From assembly GCF_003194585.1 (NCBI RefSeq), contig NZ_QHKZ01000002.1, positions 1 to 64,000 of the forward strand: 64,000 bases of DNA, written 5' to 3'. Positions 55,183 through 63,437 of the stretch are shown here, in pieces. Numbering within the stretch: the stretch's first letter is position 1; every line of letters starts with the position of its first letter. The position numbers and the translations under genes are program-made. The notes under the pieces are model-generated. The model saw nothing but the letters and a program-made list of their open reading frames with translations. It made no database searches and had not been told where the DNA came from. Source of the stretch: Nocardioides daejeonensis (GTDB lineage Bacteria; Actinomycetota; Actinomycetes; Propionibacteriales; Nocardioidaceae).

Positions 55183-56268
55183 TCAGCCGTTGTAGGTGAT
55201 CTTGAGCTTCTCGGTGAGCGGCGTCGACTGGCAGGTGAGCCGGATGCCATCGGCGAGGTCGAGGTCATCGAGCACGTCGTTGTGGGCCATCTCGACCTCG
55301 CCCTCGAGGAGCACGCAGGCACAGGCGGAGCAGTTGCCTTCACGGCAGGAGAACGGGGCCGGAACGCCCTTGCTCTCCAGGAACTCGAGGATCGTCTCCT
55401 TGCCGCTGTAGTCGTCGAACGTGTAGTTCTCACCGTCGAGCTCGGCCTCGATCGTCACGGGGCCGGCGAGGGCGGGGGTGTCGCTCTCGTCGCGGTCGTC
55501 GACCTCGGCGATCTCCTCCTCCGCCTTGCGCAGCTCCTCGACGTCGCCGAACGGGTTGCCGCCCAGGGACACGAACTTCTCCTGGTGGCGGCGCTCCCGC
55601 GGGAAGTCCAGCGCCCGCAGCGAGACCGAGACCGCCTTCATGAAGGGCGCCGGGCCGCAGCAGAAGGAGGTGTAGGTCGAGAAGTTGGCCGCGAACGCCT
55701 GGAGCTGCTCCTGGCTGGGGAGGCCCTGCACGGACTCCAGCCAGTGCACCACGATCAGCCGTTCGGGGTACTCCGCCGAGAGCTTCCTCCACTCCTCGGC
55801 GAAGATCACCGAGTCCTGGTCGCGGTTGGCGTAGAAGACCACGATCTTGCCGGTGCCGCGGGCAAGCGCCGTGCGGGCGATGGAGATGATCGGCGTCACG
55901 CCCGATCCCCCGGCGAAGAGCAGCAGGTCGGCGTCCAGGTCGGCCGGGGTGAAGATGCCGCTCGGCGGCATCACCCGCAACGTCGATCCCGCGGCGAGGT
56001 TGTCGCAGATCCAGTTGGAGGCGTAACCGTCGACGGTGCGCTTCACGGTGATGGTCAGCGGCTGGTCGAGCACCGGAGAGCTGCTCAGCGAGTAGCAGCG
56101 GGCAGCGAGGCCGGTCTGGTCGCTGGGCACCGCGACCGTCAGGAACTGGCCGGGCTTGTAGTCGAAGCGGTCCCGTACATCGTCGGCGATGTCGAAGACG
56201 ACTGAGCAGGCGTCGGCGGTCTCTCGGATCACCTCACGCACAGGCAGGATGTAGGACTCAGTATCCAT
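55183..56268 (-). CDS. kshB: 3-ketosteroid 9-alpha-hydroxylase, reductase component KshB
   Basis: NADH-dependent reductase feeding electrons to KshA. FAD-binding RCYSLSSSPVLDQ near residue 57, the NAD region LLFAGGSGVTPIISIARTAL and FCCGPAPFMKAV, and a C-terminal plant-type [2Fe-2S] ferredoxin domain with CREGNCSACACVLLEGE and the last Cys in RLTCQSTP. 361 aa from ATG 56268. Phenylacetate-CoA or other oxygenase reductases look similar; the adjacent kshA decides the call. Confidence 0.9.
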   Translation of the reverse strand: MDTESYILPVREVIRETADACSVVFDIADDVRDRFDYKPGQFLTVAVPSDQTGLAARCYSLSSSPVLDQPLTITVKRTVDGYASNWICDNLAAGSTLRVMPPSGIFTPADLDADLLLFAGGSGVTPIISIARTALARGTGKIVVFYANRDQDSVIFAEEWRKLSAEYPERLIVVHWLESVQGLPSQEQLQAFAANFSTYTSFCCGPAPFMKAVSVSLRALDFPRERRHQEKFVSLGGNPFGDVEELRKAEEEIAEVDDRDESDTPALAGPVTIEAELDGENYTFDDYSGKETILEFLESKGVPAPFSCREGNCSACACVLLEGEVEMAHNDVLDDLDLADGIRLTCQSTPLTEKLKITYNG

Positions 56269-56560
56269 CTTCGGCTCCGATGGGGATCTGGCCGTCGCGA
56301 ACAGCTTTCTCAATGCTCGCCGACAGTCGTTGGCAGGGGGTGTGCACGGCACGACCACTGGTTTCGTGGTCCATTCTTGCGAACTCCGCGCACGCGCCCA
56401 GCGCGCGTTCCGACCACTGGATAGATGTGTGGTGGTCTGAGTTCTTCTTCACACTCACCACGGCGAGACAGTCCTGACAGGCGACCTCGACCAGCCGCGC
56501 CTGCGTGTAGCGGCGCTGGTCTTCGATCGTCTCGGGGTCAGTAGGGACGAAGGAGGCCAT
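56258..56560 (-). CDS. Small Cys-containing protein between kshA and kshB
   Basis: A 100-aa protein, not recognised. It reads MASFVPTDPETIEDQRRY at the start, then VACQDCLAVVSVKKNSDHH, GACAEFARMDH and HTPCQRLSASIEKAVRDG. Four Cys (CxxC plus two singles) and several His could bind a metal. No signal peptide or membrane span. The ATG shares 1 nt with the kshA stop, and the gene end overlaps kshB by 11 nt, so all three are co-translated. A role in assembly of the oxygenase or electron transfer is possible but inferred. Confidence 0.72.
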   Translation of the reverse strand: MASFVPTDPETIEDQRRYTQARLVEVACQDCLAVVSVKKNSDHHTSIQWSERALGACAEFARMDHETSGRAVHTPCQRLSASIEKAVRDGQIPIGAEDGY

Positions 56561-57708
56561 CAGGCGTGCTCGGAGCCTGCACCGGCCAAGGCGTCCTCGG
56601 CCGCCTTCCGGGCGAGGTTCTCCTCGACCTCCTTGCGCCAGTACTCGTTGGCCTTGGTGGTGTCGACCTCGAACTCGAAGCGGTCGGTCATCTCGGCGAC
56701 GACGTCGGCCTTGTCGACGTAGAACTGCTCGTACCAGCGGCGAAGCTGGTAGACCGGGCCGTCCTCCTCGCACAGCAGCGGGTTCTGCACCGGGGCCTTG
56801 TTGAGCCAGATGTGCACGTCCTGCTCGAAGCCGCCCTTGAACATGTCGGAGTACTTCTTGCCGATGTACTCCGCGGTGGCGTCGTCGATGCCCTCGGGCT
56901 TCTTCACGCACACGCCGTACTGCAGCTTGAAGGAGTTCTGCGAGGTCGGCACGTGGCAGTTGATCAGCACGACCTCGGTGACGAAGCCCTTGTAGTCGAC
57001 CTCGAGCCAGTTGATCATGAACGACGGTCCGTAGTAGGACGCCTCGGACTTGAGCATCATGTCCTGGTCGCCGTAGCCGCCGGCAACGTCCGGTCGGCCG
57101 ACCGACTCCATGAACTGCGTGGCGACGTGCCCCTCGAAGACGTTGCGGAAGTTCGTGGGGAACGCGAGGTGGATGTAGAAGAAGTGCGCCATGTCCACGA
57201 CGTTGTCGACGATCTCGCGGCAGTGCGCGGTCGGCACGTCGAGGACTTCCCAGGTCCAGTCGGTGTACTCGTCGGTGCCGATGCCGGGGAGCTCGGGCGG
57301 GAGCACCTCCATGTCGGGCTCGCTGCCCTCCACGTCGTGCCAGATCATCAGCATGCCGTTGTGCACCAGGGCCGGGTAGCGCTGCGTGCGGGCCCGGAGG
57401 GGGACGCGGCGGGCGTAGGGGATCTGCTTGCAGCGACCGTCGCCGCCCCAGCGCCAGTCGTGGAACGGACACGCGATCTCGTCGCCCTTGACGGTGCCCT
57501 GGGAGAGGTCGCCGCCCATGTGCCGGCAGTAGGCGTCGAGCACGTTGAGGTTGCCCTGGGTGTCGCTCCAGACCACGAGCTTCTCACCGAAGGCATCCAC
57601 CTTGTGTGGCTTGCCGTCGGTGAACTCCCGCGCGAGGCCGAGGCAGTACCACCCACGGGCGAAGCGCTCGGGAGGCGTGCCGGCGTCCAACAGTCGGGTG
57701 TCAGTCAT
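56560..57708 (-). CDS. kshA: 3-ketosteroid 9-alpha-hydroxylase, oxygenase component KshA
   Basis: Rieske non-heme iron oxygenase that hydroxylates C9 of 3-ketosteroids, opening ring B. The Rieske ligands are CRHMGGDLSQG and CPFHDWRW (residues about 61-85). The mononuclear iron site is NVVDMAHFFYIHLAFP near residue 170 with HX4H. PPERFARGWYCLGLAREF is the KshA N-terminus. 382 aa from ATG 57708 after GAGGAG. A KstR-type box lies upstream, consistent with steroid control. Confidence 0.93.
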   Translation of the reverse strand: MTDTRLLDAGTPPERFARGWYCLGLAREFTDGKPHKVDAFGEKLVVWSDTQGNLNVLDAYCRHMGGDLSQGTVKGDEIACPFHDWRWGGDGRCKQIPYARRVPLRARTQRYPALVHNGMLMIWHDVEGSEPDMEVLPPELPGIGTDEYTDWTWEVLDVPTAHCREIVDNVVDMAHFFYIHLAFPTNFRNVFEGHVATQFMESVGRPDVAGGYGDQDMMLKSEASYYGPSFMINWLEVDYKGFVTEVVLINCHVPTSQNSFKLQYGVCVKKPEGIDDATAEYIGKKYSDMFKGGFEQDVHIWLNKAPVQNPLLCEEDGPVYQLRRWYEQFYVDKADVVAEMTDRFEFEVDTTKANEYWRKEVEENLARKAAEDALAGAGSEHA

Positions 57709-57745
57709 GTCGACTCCTCGGTTTCTCGTACCTCTGGACCAAAAC

Positions 57746-57759
57746 AAGAACAGGTTATA
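57746..57759. promoter_or_regulatory. KstR-type operator between kshA and the acyl-CoA dehydrogenase
   Basis: Minus strand TATAACCTGTTCTT matches the KstR consensus TNNAACNNGTTNNA at all but the last position. It is centred 45 bp from the kshA start and about 72 bp from the divergent gene at 57825, the place expected for control of both. KstR itself is not in the window. Confidence 0.65.
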
Positions 57760-57824
57760 GTTTTCTCGGCAGCGATTCCACCGCACGTCCCAATGTTGTC
57801 GCGCCGCGGCGTCAGGAGCCACCC

Positions 57825-59003
57825 ATGCACATCGCCCTCACTCCCGAGCAGGAAGCGCTCCGCGCGGAGCTGCAGAGCTACTTCGCGGAGCTGGTGACGC
57901 CCGAGCGCCGCGCGGCGCTCGCCGCAGCGACCGGAGAGTTCGGAGACGCGAAGGTCTACAAGGAGGTCATCCGCCAGCTCGGCACCGACGGCTGGCTCGG
58001 CATCGGCTGGCCCAAGGAGTACGGCGGCCAGAACCGCTCGATGATCGAGCAGCTGATCTTCACCGACGTGGCCGCCGTGGCCGGCGTACCGATCCCCTAC
58101 CTGACCCTCAACACGGTCGGGCCGACGATCATGCGCTACGGCTCGGAGGAGCAGAAGGAGTACTTCCTCCCCCGCATCCTCGCCGGCGACCTGCACTTCT
58201 CGATCGGCTACTCCGAGCCGGGCTCCGGCACCGACCTCGCCTCGCTGCGGACCCGCGCGGTCCGCGAGGGCGACGAATGGGTCATCAACGGCCAGAAGAT
58301 GTGGACCTCGCTCATCCAGTACGCCGACTGGATCTGGATGGCCTGCCGCACCGACCCGGACCTGCCGCGCCACAAGGGGCTGTCGATGATCCTGGTGCCG
58401 GCCGACGCACCCGGATTCTCCTACACGCCGGTGCACACGGTGGCCGGCGTGCACACCAGCGCCACCTACTACGAGGACGTGCGGGTGCCGGTCGGCAACC
58501 TGGTCGGCGAGCTCAACGGCGGCTGGGCTCTGATGACCAACCAGCTCAACCACGAGCGCGTCGCCCTCACCTCCTCGGCCGCACTGGTCGAGTCGATCGA
58601 GCAGGTACGCCGCTGGGCGGTCGAGACGAAGAGGCCGGACGGCTCGCGCGTGATCGACCAGGAATGGGTGCAGATCCTGCTCGGCCGGGCGCACGCCCGC
58701 ACCGAGGCGCTGACCTTGGTCAACTGGAAGCTCGCCTCCACCATCGACTCCCTCTCCCCCGCCGACGCCTCGGCCACCAAGGTCTACGGCTCCGAGCTGG
58801 CCACCGAGGTCTACCGGGCACTGATGGAGATCGTCGGCCCGCACGCCGGGTTGACCGCCGACTCCCCCGGCTCCGCGCTGCTGGGCCGCCTCGAACGCTA
58901 CTTCCGCAGCTCCCTGGTGATGACCTTCGGCGGCGGCACCAACGAGATCCAGCGCGACATCATCGGCTACGTCGGCCTCGGCCTTCCCGCCGCGAAACGC
59001 TGA
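57825..59003 (+). CDS. chsE4: Acyl-CoA dehydrogenase, FadE26/ChsE4-like
   Basis: Flavin dehydrogenase. Similarity to the large steroid-side-chain dehydrogenase FadE26 (ChsE4) is strong in memory: the start TPEQEALRAELQSYFAEL, GWLGIGWPKEYGGQNRSM, LHFSIGYSEPGSGTDLASL (FAD contact), GQKMWTSLIQYADWIWMA, LNHERVALTSSAALVESI, and the C-terminal FGGGTNEIQRDIIGYVGLGL. 392 aa. It pairs with the next gene, as in an alpha2beta2 enzyme that shortens sterol side chains. Alternative: another short-chain-specific ACAD. Confidence 0.82.
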   Translation: MHIALTPEQEALRAELQSYFAELVTPERRAALAAATGEFGDAKVYKEVIRQLGTDGWLGIGWPKEYGGQNRSMIEQLIFTDVAAVAGVPIPYLTLNTVGPTIMRYGSEEQKEYFLPRILAGDLHFSIGYSEPGSGTDLASLRTRAVREGDEWVINGQKMWTSLIQYADWIWMACRTDPDLPRHKGLSMILVPADAPGFSYTPVHTVAGVHTSATYYEDVRVPVGNLVGELNGGWALMTNQLNHERVALTSSAALVESIEQVRRWAVETKRPDGSRVIDQEWVQILLGRAHARTEALTLVNWKLASTIDSLSPADASATKVYGSELATEVYRALMEIVGPHAGLTADSPGSALLGRLERYFRSSLVMTFGGGTNEIQRDIIGYVGLGLPAAKR

Positions 59004-59026
59004 CCCCCCGGTGCTCGAACCGGCCC

Positions 59027-59129
59027 CGGTCGTCGGGCTTGTCGAGACCACCCACCACACCCAGCCGGTGGTCGAGCTTGTCGAGACCACCCAACACACC
59101 CAACCGGTGGTCGAGCTTGTCGAGACCAC
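59027..59129. repeat. 39-bp tandem repeat with a palindrome-like core, three copies
   Basis: Copies begin with CGGT at 59027, 59066 and 59105, sharing GGTGGTCGAGCTTGTCGAG and then ACCAC. GTCGAGCTTGTCGAGAC belongs to a dispersed repeat seen in many actinobacteria (from memory). The period of 39 gives an apparent in-frame peptide repeat VVELVETT, but the frame has no ribosome site. It fills the 167-bp gap between the two dehydrogenase genes. Confidence 0.7.
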
Positions 59130-59170
59130 ACGCCACAGCCCCCACCCCATCCCCCACCCAAGGACCTCCG

Positions 59171-60280
59171 ATGGACTTCACCTTCACCCCCGAGCAGGAC
59201 GAGGCCGCAGCACTGGCCGCACAGATCATCGGAGACCTCGCCACCCCGGAACGGATGCGGCAGGTCGAGCGGGCCGGTGACCGCTTCGACGCCGAGCTCT
59301 GGCGCGCGCTGGCCGAGGCCGGTCTCCTCTCCCTGCCGGTGCCCGAGCAGTACGGCGGCGCTGGGCTCGGCCTCATCGAGGCTGCTCGGGTGGTCGTCGA
59401 GGTCGGCCGCGGCGTTGCCCCCGTGCCGTTGGCCGTGCACGTGCCCGCTTCGATGGCAGTCGTCGAGTTCGGGAGCGACGAGCAGCGGACCGCGTGGCTG
59501 CCCGGTGCCTCGGACGGCTCGAAGGTGCTCACCGCGGCGGTCGCCGAGCCCATGGACCACCTGCCTGTCACGCCGACGGTGACCGCGATCCCGGACGGCG
59601 ACGGCTGGGTCCTCCAGGGGACGAAGACCCTCGTCCGGGCCGGCACGCATGCCGACCTGCTGCTGGTCACTGCCTCGGCGCCGACGGGCTCCGTCGTGCT
59701 CCTCGTGACCCCCGGCGATGCGGGCGTGACGCTCGAAGAACAGCATGTGAGCGACGGCGACGCCACGGCGCTGGTCCGGCTCGACGACGTACGGCTGGGA
59801 GCGGAGCGACTGCTCGGCGCGGCCGACGGCGTGGCGGCGGAGCGGCTGGGGCAGCTGCTCACGGTGGCGGGTGCCGCCGAGCAGCTTGGCGTGGTGCGGG
59901 GTGCGGTCGCGCTGACCGCGGAGTATGCCAAGACACGGGAGCAGTTCGGGCGCCCGATCGGCACCTTCCAGGCCGTCTCGCAACGCTTGGCCGATGGCTA
60001 CATCGACGCGCTCTTCGAGGAACTCGTGCTGTGGCAGGCGGTCTGGCGCCTGCAGGAGCGGCTGCCCGCAACCACCGAGGTCGCCGTGGCGAAGCTGTGG
60101 GCGGCCGACGCCGGTCACCGGGTGGCGCACACGACCGTGCACGTGCACGGGGGCGTGGGCATCGACCTCGACGGCGTCGCGCACCGCTACTTCACCACCG
60201 CGAAGCGCTTCGAGTTCCTCTTCGGCGGCACGACGGAGCAGGCGCTGGTGATCGGTCGCCGGATGGCCACCAGCGCGTGA
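59171..60280 (+). CDS. chsE5: Acyl-CoA dehydrogenase, FadE27/ChsE5-like partner subunit
   Basis: A 369-aa ACAD-like subunit more divergent than its neighbour. DFTFTPEQDEAAALAAQIIG, RFDAELWRALAEAGLLSLPV and GRPIGTFQAVSQRLADGYID are the family blocks, as is AHTTVHVHGGVGIDLDG near residue 330. The middle flavin region is weak (VTAIPDGDGWVLQG), as in the FAD-poor beta subunits of ChsE heteromers. The call rests on the pairing with the preceding gene. The 39-bp repeat lies directly upstream, so it may have its own expression. Confidence 0.8.
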   Translation: MDFTFTPEQDEAAALAAQIIGDLATPERMRQVERAGDRFDAELWRALAEAGLLSLPVPEQYGGAGLGLIEAARVVVEVGRGVAPVPLAVHVPASMAVVEFGSDEQRTAWLPGASDGSKVLTAAVAEPMDHLPVTPTVTAIPDGDGWVLQGTKTLVRAGTHADLLLVTASAPTGSVVLLVTPGDAGVTLEEQHVSDGDATALVRLDDVRLGAERLLGAADGVAAERLGQLLTVAGAAEQLGVVRGAVALTAEYAKTREQFGRPIGTFQAVSQRLADGYIDALFEELVLWQAVWRLQERLPATTEVAVAKLWAADAGHRVAHTTVHVHGGVGIDLDGVAHRYFTTAKRFEFLFGGTTEQALVIGRRMATSA

Positions 60281-60331
60281 CGCGCCGAGCCCCGAGCGCC
60301 AGTGCCTAGTGCCCGTGCCTAGTGCCAGTTC

Positions 60332-61804
60332 TCAGTCGAGGAGCTTGCCGACGCCGTTGGTGAGGCGCACCGCGAAGAACCCGGTGTTGGCGTCGGAGTA
60401 CCAGATCGAGCGACGCTTGCGATCCCAGGCCGGCTGCGACATCGCATAGGCGCCGATCGGGTCGGGCACAGTGAGCGTCTTGCGCTTGACGGCGGGCTTG
60501 TTGAAGTAGGCGACCTCGCGCGGGTTCTTGACGTCGCGGATGTCGAAGACCCGCAGGCCCGACATGATCATGGAGCAGGCCGCCAGCTTCGGGTTCTTGC
60601 GCTGGGGCAGCGAGCAGTAGTGCGCGGAGTAGCCCTGGGCGGGGAACCATGCCCCCGGGTCCTGGTACTGCGGCCCGGAACGCTGATCGGGCTGGTGCAC
60701 CTTGAGCCGGATGTCGGAGACCACCTTCGGGTGGGCCGGGTCCTCGACGTCGATGATGCGGGCCGCGCCGACGTTGGCGTTCTTGAGGTTCTTCAGGCCG
60801 CCCACCGTGAAGAGGTCGATGAACTCGTCGACCTCCAGCAGGTAGTGGCGGCCGTTGCGGGTGAAGGGCTGCGCGACCTGGGGGATGGACATCTCCCGCC
60901 AGGTCACCGTGGAGAGCACCTTGGTCTTCGGGTTGCGCACCCTGTCTTGGATCTGGCTGACGTCGACGATGCGGATCCCGCCGCCGGTCAGGCCGCCCGG
61001 CCCGGGCTCGCCGTACCAGGTGGCGTACATCGTGCGGCCGTCGTCGGAGAGCCGCAGGCCGTGGTACTGCACACCGAGCTGGGTGTGGATGGTCTTGGGC
61101 CGCCGGGGATCGGCGATGTCGATGGCGACCATGCTGACGGTGGAGCTCGCCGCATAGAAGGTCTTCCCGTCGGGCGACATGCCGCTCTCGTGCCCGAGCA
61201 GCGCGGCAGGCGTCGAGGAGAGCAGTCGCGGCTTGCGGCAGTTCGTCTTCACGTCGTAGAGGTCGAGGATGCCGGGTGCCGTCGCGAGGGTGCCCATGGT
61301 CGCGGCAAGGATGCCGCGCTTCTCGTGCAGCAACAGCGACTCGTGGGGGCTCAGCATGGCCGGCGTCACCAGGTTGGCCGTACGCCGCGGCTTGCGCGGG
61401 TTGTTCATGTCGAGGACGACCACACCGAGTCCGGCACCCGTAGCCATGTTGTAGAGGATGTCGCGCGGCACGGTGAGCGTGGAGTCGTAGAACGCGCACA
61501 CGTTGCCCTTCGCGTCCTTGTAGCGCAAGACCTTGAAGCCGCCCGAGGTGCCGTGGTGGCTGACCTGGCGGGTATTGCACCGATAGCCCTTCGCGGCGCG
61601 GCCGTTGGCGTAGTCGGCCTTGGGAACCCGCCCCTGAGAGGCCTCTGGCAGCGAGCCCTTGCCGCACTTCGCGGTCGGCGTCGCGTCAGGGAAGGTGTAG
61701 TTGCTGCCCAGGCTGTTGGCCACGCTCACTCCGGCGGCGAGCATGCCGGCACACACGACGGCGGCCAGCAGACGACGACGGGCGGCCCTGGGCGATGACT
61801 CCAT
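60332..61804 (-). CDS. Secreted LVIVD-repeat beta-propeller protein
   Basis: A 490-aa exported protein. The signal peptide is ARRRLLAAVVCAGMLAAGVS. The mature part contains many blades of the LVIVD type such as GVVVLDMNNPRKPRR, MVAIDIADPRRPKTIH, IRIVDVSQIQDRV and LRVFDIRDVKNPREVAYF. Four Cys may form disulfides. No catalytic motif. Such proteins are common in actinobacterial secretomes with unknown function. It converges on the FadE27-like gene. Confidence 0.85.
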   Translation of the reverse strand: MESSPRAARRRLLAAVVCAGMLAAGVSVANSLGSNYTFPDATPTAKCGKGSLPEASQGRVPKADYANGRAAKGYRCNTRQVSHHGTSGGFKVLRYKDAKGNVCAFYDSTLTVPRDILYNMATGAGLGVVVLDMNNPRKPRRTANLVTPAMLSPHESLLLHEKRGILAATMGTLATAPGILDLYDVKTNCRKPRLLSSTPAALLGHESGMSPDGKTFYAASSTVSMVAIDIADPRRPKTIHTQLGVQYHGLRLSDDGRTMYATWYGEPGPGGLTGGGIRIVDVSQIQDRVRNPKTKVLSTVTWREMSIPQVAQPFTRNGRHYLLEVDEFIDLFTVGGLKNLKNANVGAARIIDVEDPAHPKVVSDIRLKVHQPDQRSGPQYQDPGAWFPAQGYSAHYCSLPQRKNPKLAACSMIMSGLRVFDIRDVKNPREVAYFNKPAVKRKTLTVPDPIGAYAMSQPAWDRKRRSIWYSDANTGFFAVRLTNGVGKLLD

Positions 61805-61863
61805 GCCCGCTCAACGTCCGCTCCCCGGCGTTGGTTATGCCGGTCGCAGCATCGGCACGAGCC

Positions 61864-62637
61864 TCATCGCCAGGCGAAGGTGGGCTGCTCGAGGTGGTCG
61901 ACCGGGCTGGGGTCGCCGTCCAGACCGAGCAGGCGGAACTGGAAGAGCACCGCACCCGTAGGCGCGTGGATCAGGTCGTTGCCCAGCGGCAGCTGGATGA
62001 CCGGACGGTCGCTCTCGGGGATGTCGATGTAGCGAGGCGAATCGGGTCGCAGCAGGTTGTGCAGGCCGATCCGGTAGGCGGCCAGCACCTCGTCCGGCGA
62101 GGGCGCGAGGTCGAGCCGGCCACCACCCCAGATCACCACAGGTGTGATCACGTAGCCGGAGCGCGTCGGGTAGTCGTCGAGCAGTCCGAGCACCTCGCTG
62201 CGCGGCAGCGGGACGCCGAGCTCCTCGTGGGTCTCCCGGAGCGCTGCGTCGACGGCGTCCTCGCCTTCGTCGAGCCGGCCGCCGGGGAGCGCCCACTGGG
62301 CCGCGTGGGCGCGCAACCGCGACGAGCGTCGGCAGAGCAGGAAGGCGGCCCCGCCGGAGACGTTCTCCATCCGACCGTCCAGCCCCTGGGCACCGCCGGG
62401 GATCTGGTCCATCGCACGGATGTCCCACGGAGCCGGGTCGATCCGGTCCTCCCCCACCTCCGAGTCGACGAGGACGACGGCTACGGCAGCACGACGCCGG
62501 TCGTCGAGCGGCACCTCCCGGCGGACGTGCCCCGACAGGTGTCGGTGCACCCGCTCCTTGAGCTCGCCGTCGTAGGGCACCACCGGGGGTACCTCGACCT
62601 GCTGACCTGCCTGGGGGTCCCGCACCTGCATCTCCAC
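61864..62637 (-). CDS. Nudix hydrolase (CoA pyrophosphatase/NudL-like)
   Basis: A 257-aa Nudix protein. The Nudix box is GGRLDEGEDAVDAALRETHEELGV near residue 120, in parts GGRLDEGEDAVDAAL and RETHEELGV. FLLCRRSSRLRAHAAQWALPG precedes it, as in the NudL/CoA-diphosphatase group (LRxHxGQ-like). GTG start. C-terminal 40 residues follow a GAVLFQFRLLGLDG strand. The substrate is inferred only. Confidence 0.88.
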   Translation of the reverse strand: MEMQVRDPQAGQQVEVPPVVPYDGELKERVHRHLSGHVRREVPLDDRRRAAVAVVLVDSEVGEDRIDPAPWDIRAMDQIPGGAQGLDGRMENVSGGAAFLLCRRSSRLRAHAAQWALPGGRLDEGEDAVDAALRETHEELGVPLPRSEVLGLLDDYPTRSGYVITPVVIWGGGRLDLAPSPDEVLAAYRIGLHNLLRPDSPRYIDIPESDRPVIQLPLGNDLIHAPTGAVLFQFRLLGLDGDPSPVDHLEQPTFAWR

Positions 62638-62660
62638 CTTGCTCCGAGGCGCTTGGTCGC

Positions 62661-62674
62661 GCGCTTTCGAGCGC
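62661..62674 (-). terminator. Short hairpin after the tetR gene
   Basis: GCGCT and AGCGC pair around a TTCG (plus strand) tetraloop just beyond the TetR stop. There is no U tract; a weak candidate. Confidence 0.3.
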
Positions 62675-62678
62675 CAGC

Positions 62679-63293
62679 CTAGGCCTGCAGCAACATCGGC
62701 ATCAGGCCGCGCACCTGCTCGCGCAACCGGTCGAGCACGTCCTCGCGCTCACAGAGGTGCTCCAGCAGCGCCTGCTGGAACAGGCCGTCGAGCAGACCGT
62801 AGGCAGCATGAGGGGTGAGAGCAGGCTCGCGGCCCGACAGGGCGGCGTACGTGCTGACGACCCGCCAGATCATCTCCTCGAGGGTCTGGTCGATCTGCAG
62901 GACCGCCTCGCGCAGGCTCTCCTCGAACATGCTCTGCGAGCGCAGGTCGTACCAGAGCCGGTGCATCGGCGCCTCGTCGACGATGGTCTCGACGAGCTTG
63001 TCGGCGAACGCTGCGACCAGGCCGTCAGCGGTTGTCGCGTCGGCCACGACACCGTCGTAGCGATGCACGCAGGTGGCCTTGTAGTGACGCACGCAGTAGA
63101 CGATCAGGTCGAGCTTGTCGCGGAAGTAGTAGTGCACCACCCCGTGGGAGAACTCGGAGTTGTTCGCGATCTCCCGGAGGCTGGCGCGCGCGTAGCCCAG
63201 GTCTCCCAAGGTCTGCAGGGCGGATTCGGCGAGGGCCCGTCGACGCTCGTCGTGCTTGTCGGCGGGCGTACGACGCGCAGTTGCGGTCGTCAT
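62679..63293 (-). CDS. TetR family regulator
   Basis: A 204-aa regulator. The N-terminal helix-turn-helix is LGDLGYARASLREIANNSEF, here in part YARASLREIANNSEFSHGVV and VHYYFRDKLDLIVYCV (residues about 28-65). The C-terminal ligand domain is all-helical with no known pocket signature. ATG 63293 is chosen; a longer frame to 63362 has a poor ribosome site. It is divergent from an SDR gene with twin TGAC/GTCA operators between them, so it likely represses both itself and that gene. Confidence 0.88.
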   Translation of the reverse strand: MTTATARRTPADKHDERRRALAESALQTLGDLGYARASLREIANNSEFSHGVVHYYFRDKLDLIVYCVRHYKATCVHRYDGVVADATTADGLVAAFADKLVETIVDEAPMHRLWYDLRSQSMFEESLREAVLQIDQTLEEMIWRVVSTYAALSGREPALTPHAAYGLLDGLFQQALLEHLCEREDVLDRLREQVRGLMPMLLQA

Positions 63294-63347
63294 GGCACCG
63301 GAGAGTACCCCCTCGACGCTCCTTTGTGACGCACTGACAACGAATGT

Positions 63348-63385
63348 CTTGACGCTTGTCATGAAAAATCTTGACAGTCGTCAAG
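63348..63385. promoter_or_regulatory. Two palindromic operators between tetR and the SDR gene
   Basis: CTTGACAGTCGTCAAG (63370-63385) is a perfect 6-bp-arm palindrome; CTTGACGCTTGTCATG (63348-63363) shares the TGAC-N4-GTCA core. Their centres are 22 bp apart, two helical turns, so two TetR dimers could bind the same face. The sites overlap the likely promoters of both genes. Confidence 0.65.
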
Positions 63386-63437
63386 GAAACGGAGTTGTGT
63401 GTCTTGCATCACCCCAACGACAGAGGAGTCGCACCTC

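Noticed and set aside
59011..59280. Small protein with VVELVETT repeats
   Set aside because: The repeat is a DNA repeat whose period happens to be a multiple of 3; the frame runs into the start of the next gene and has no ribosome site.
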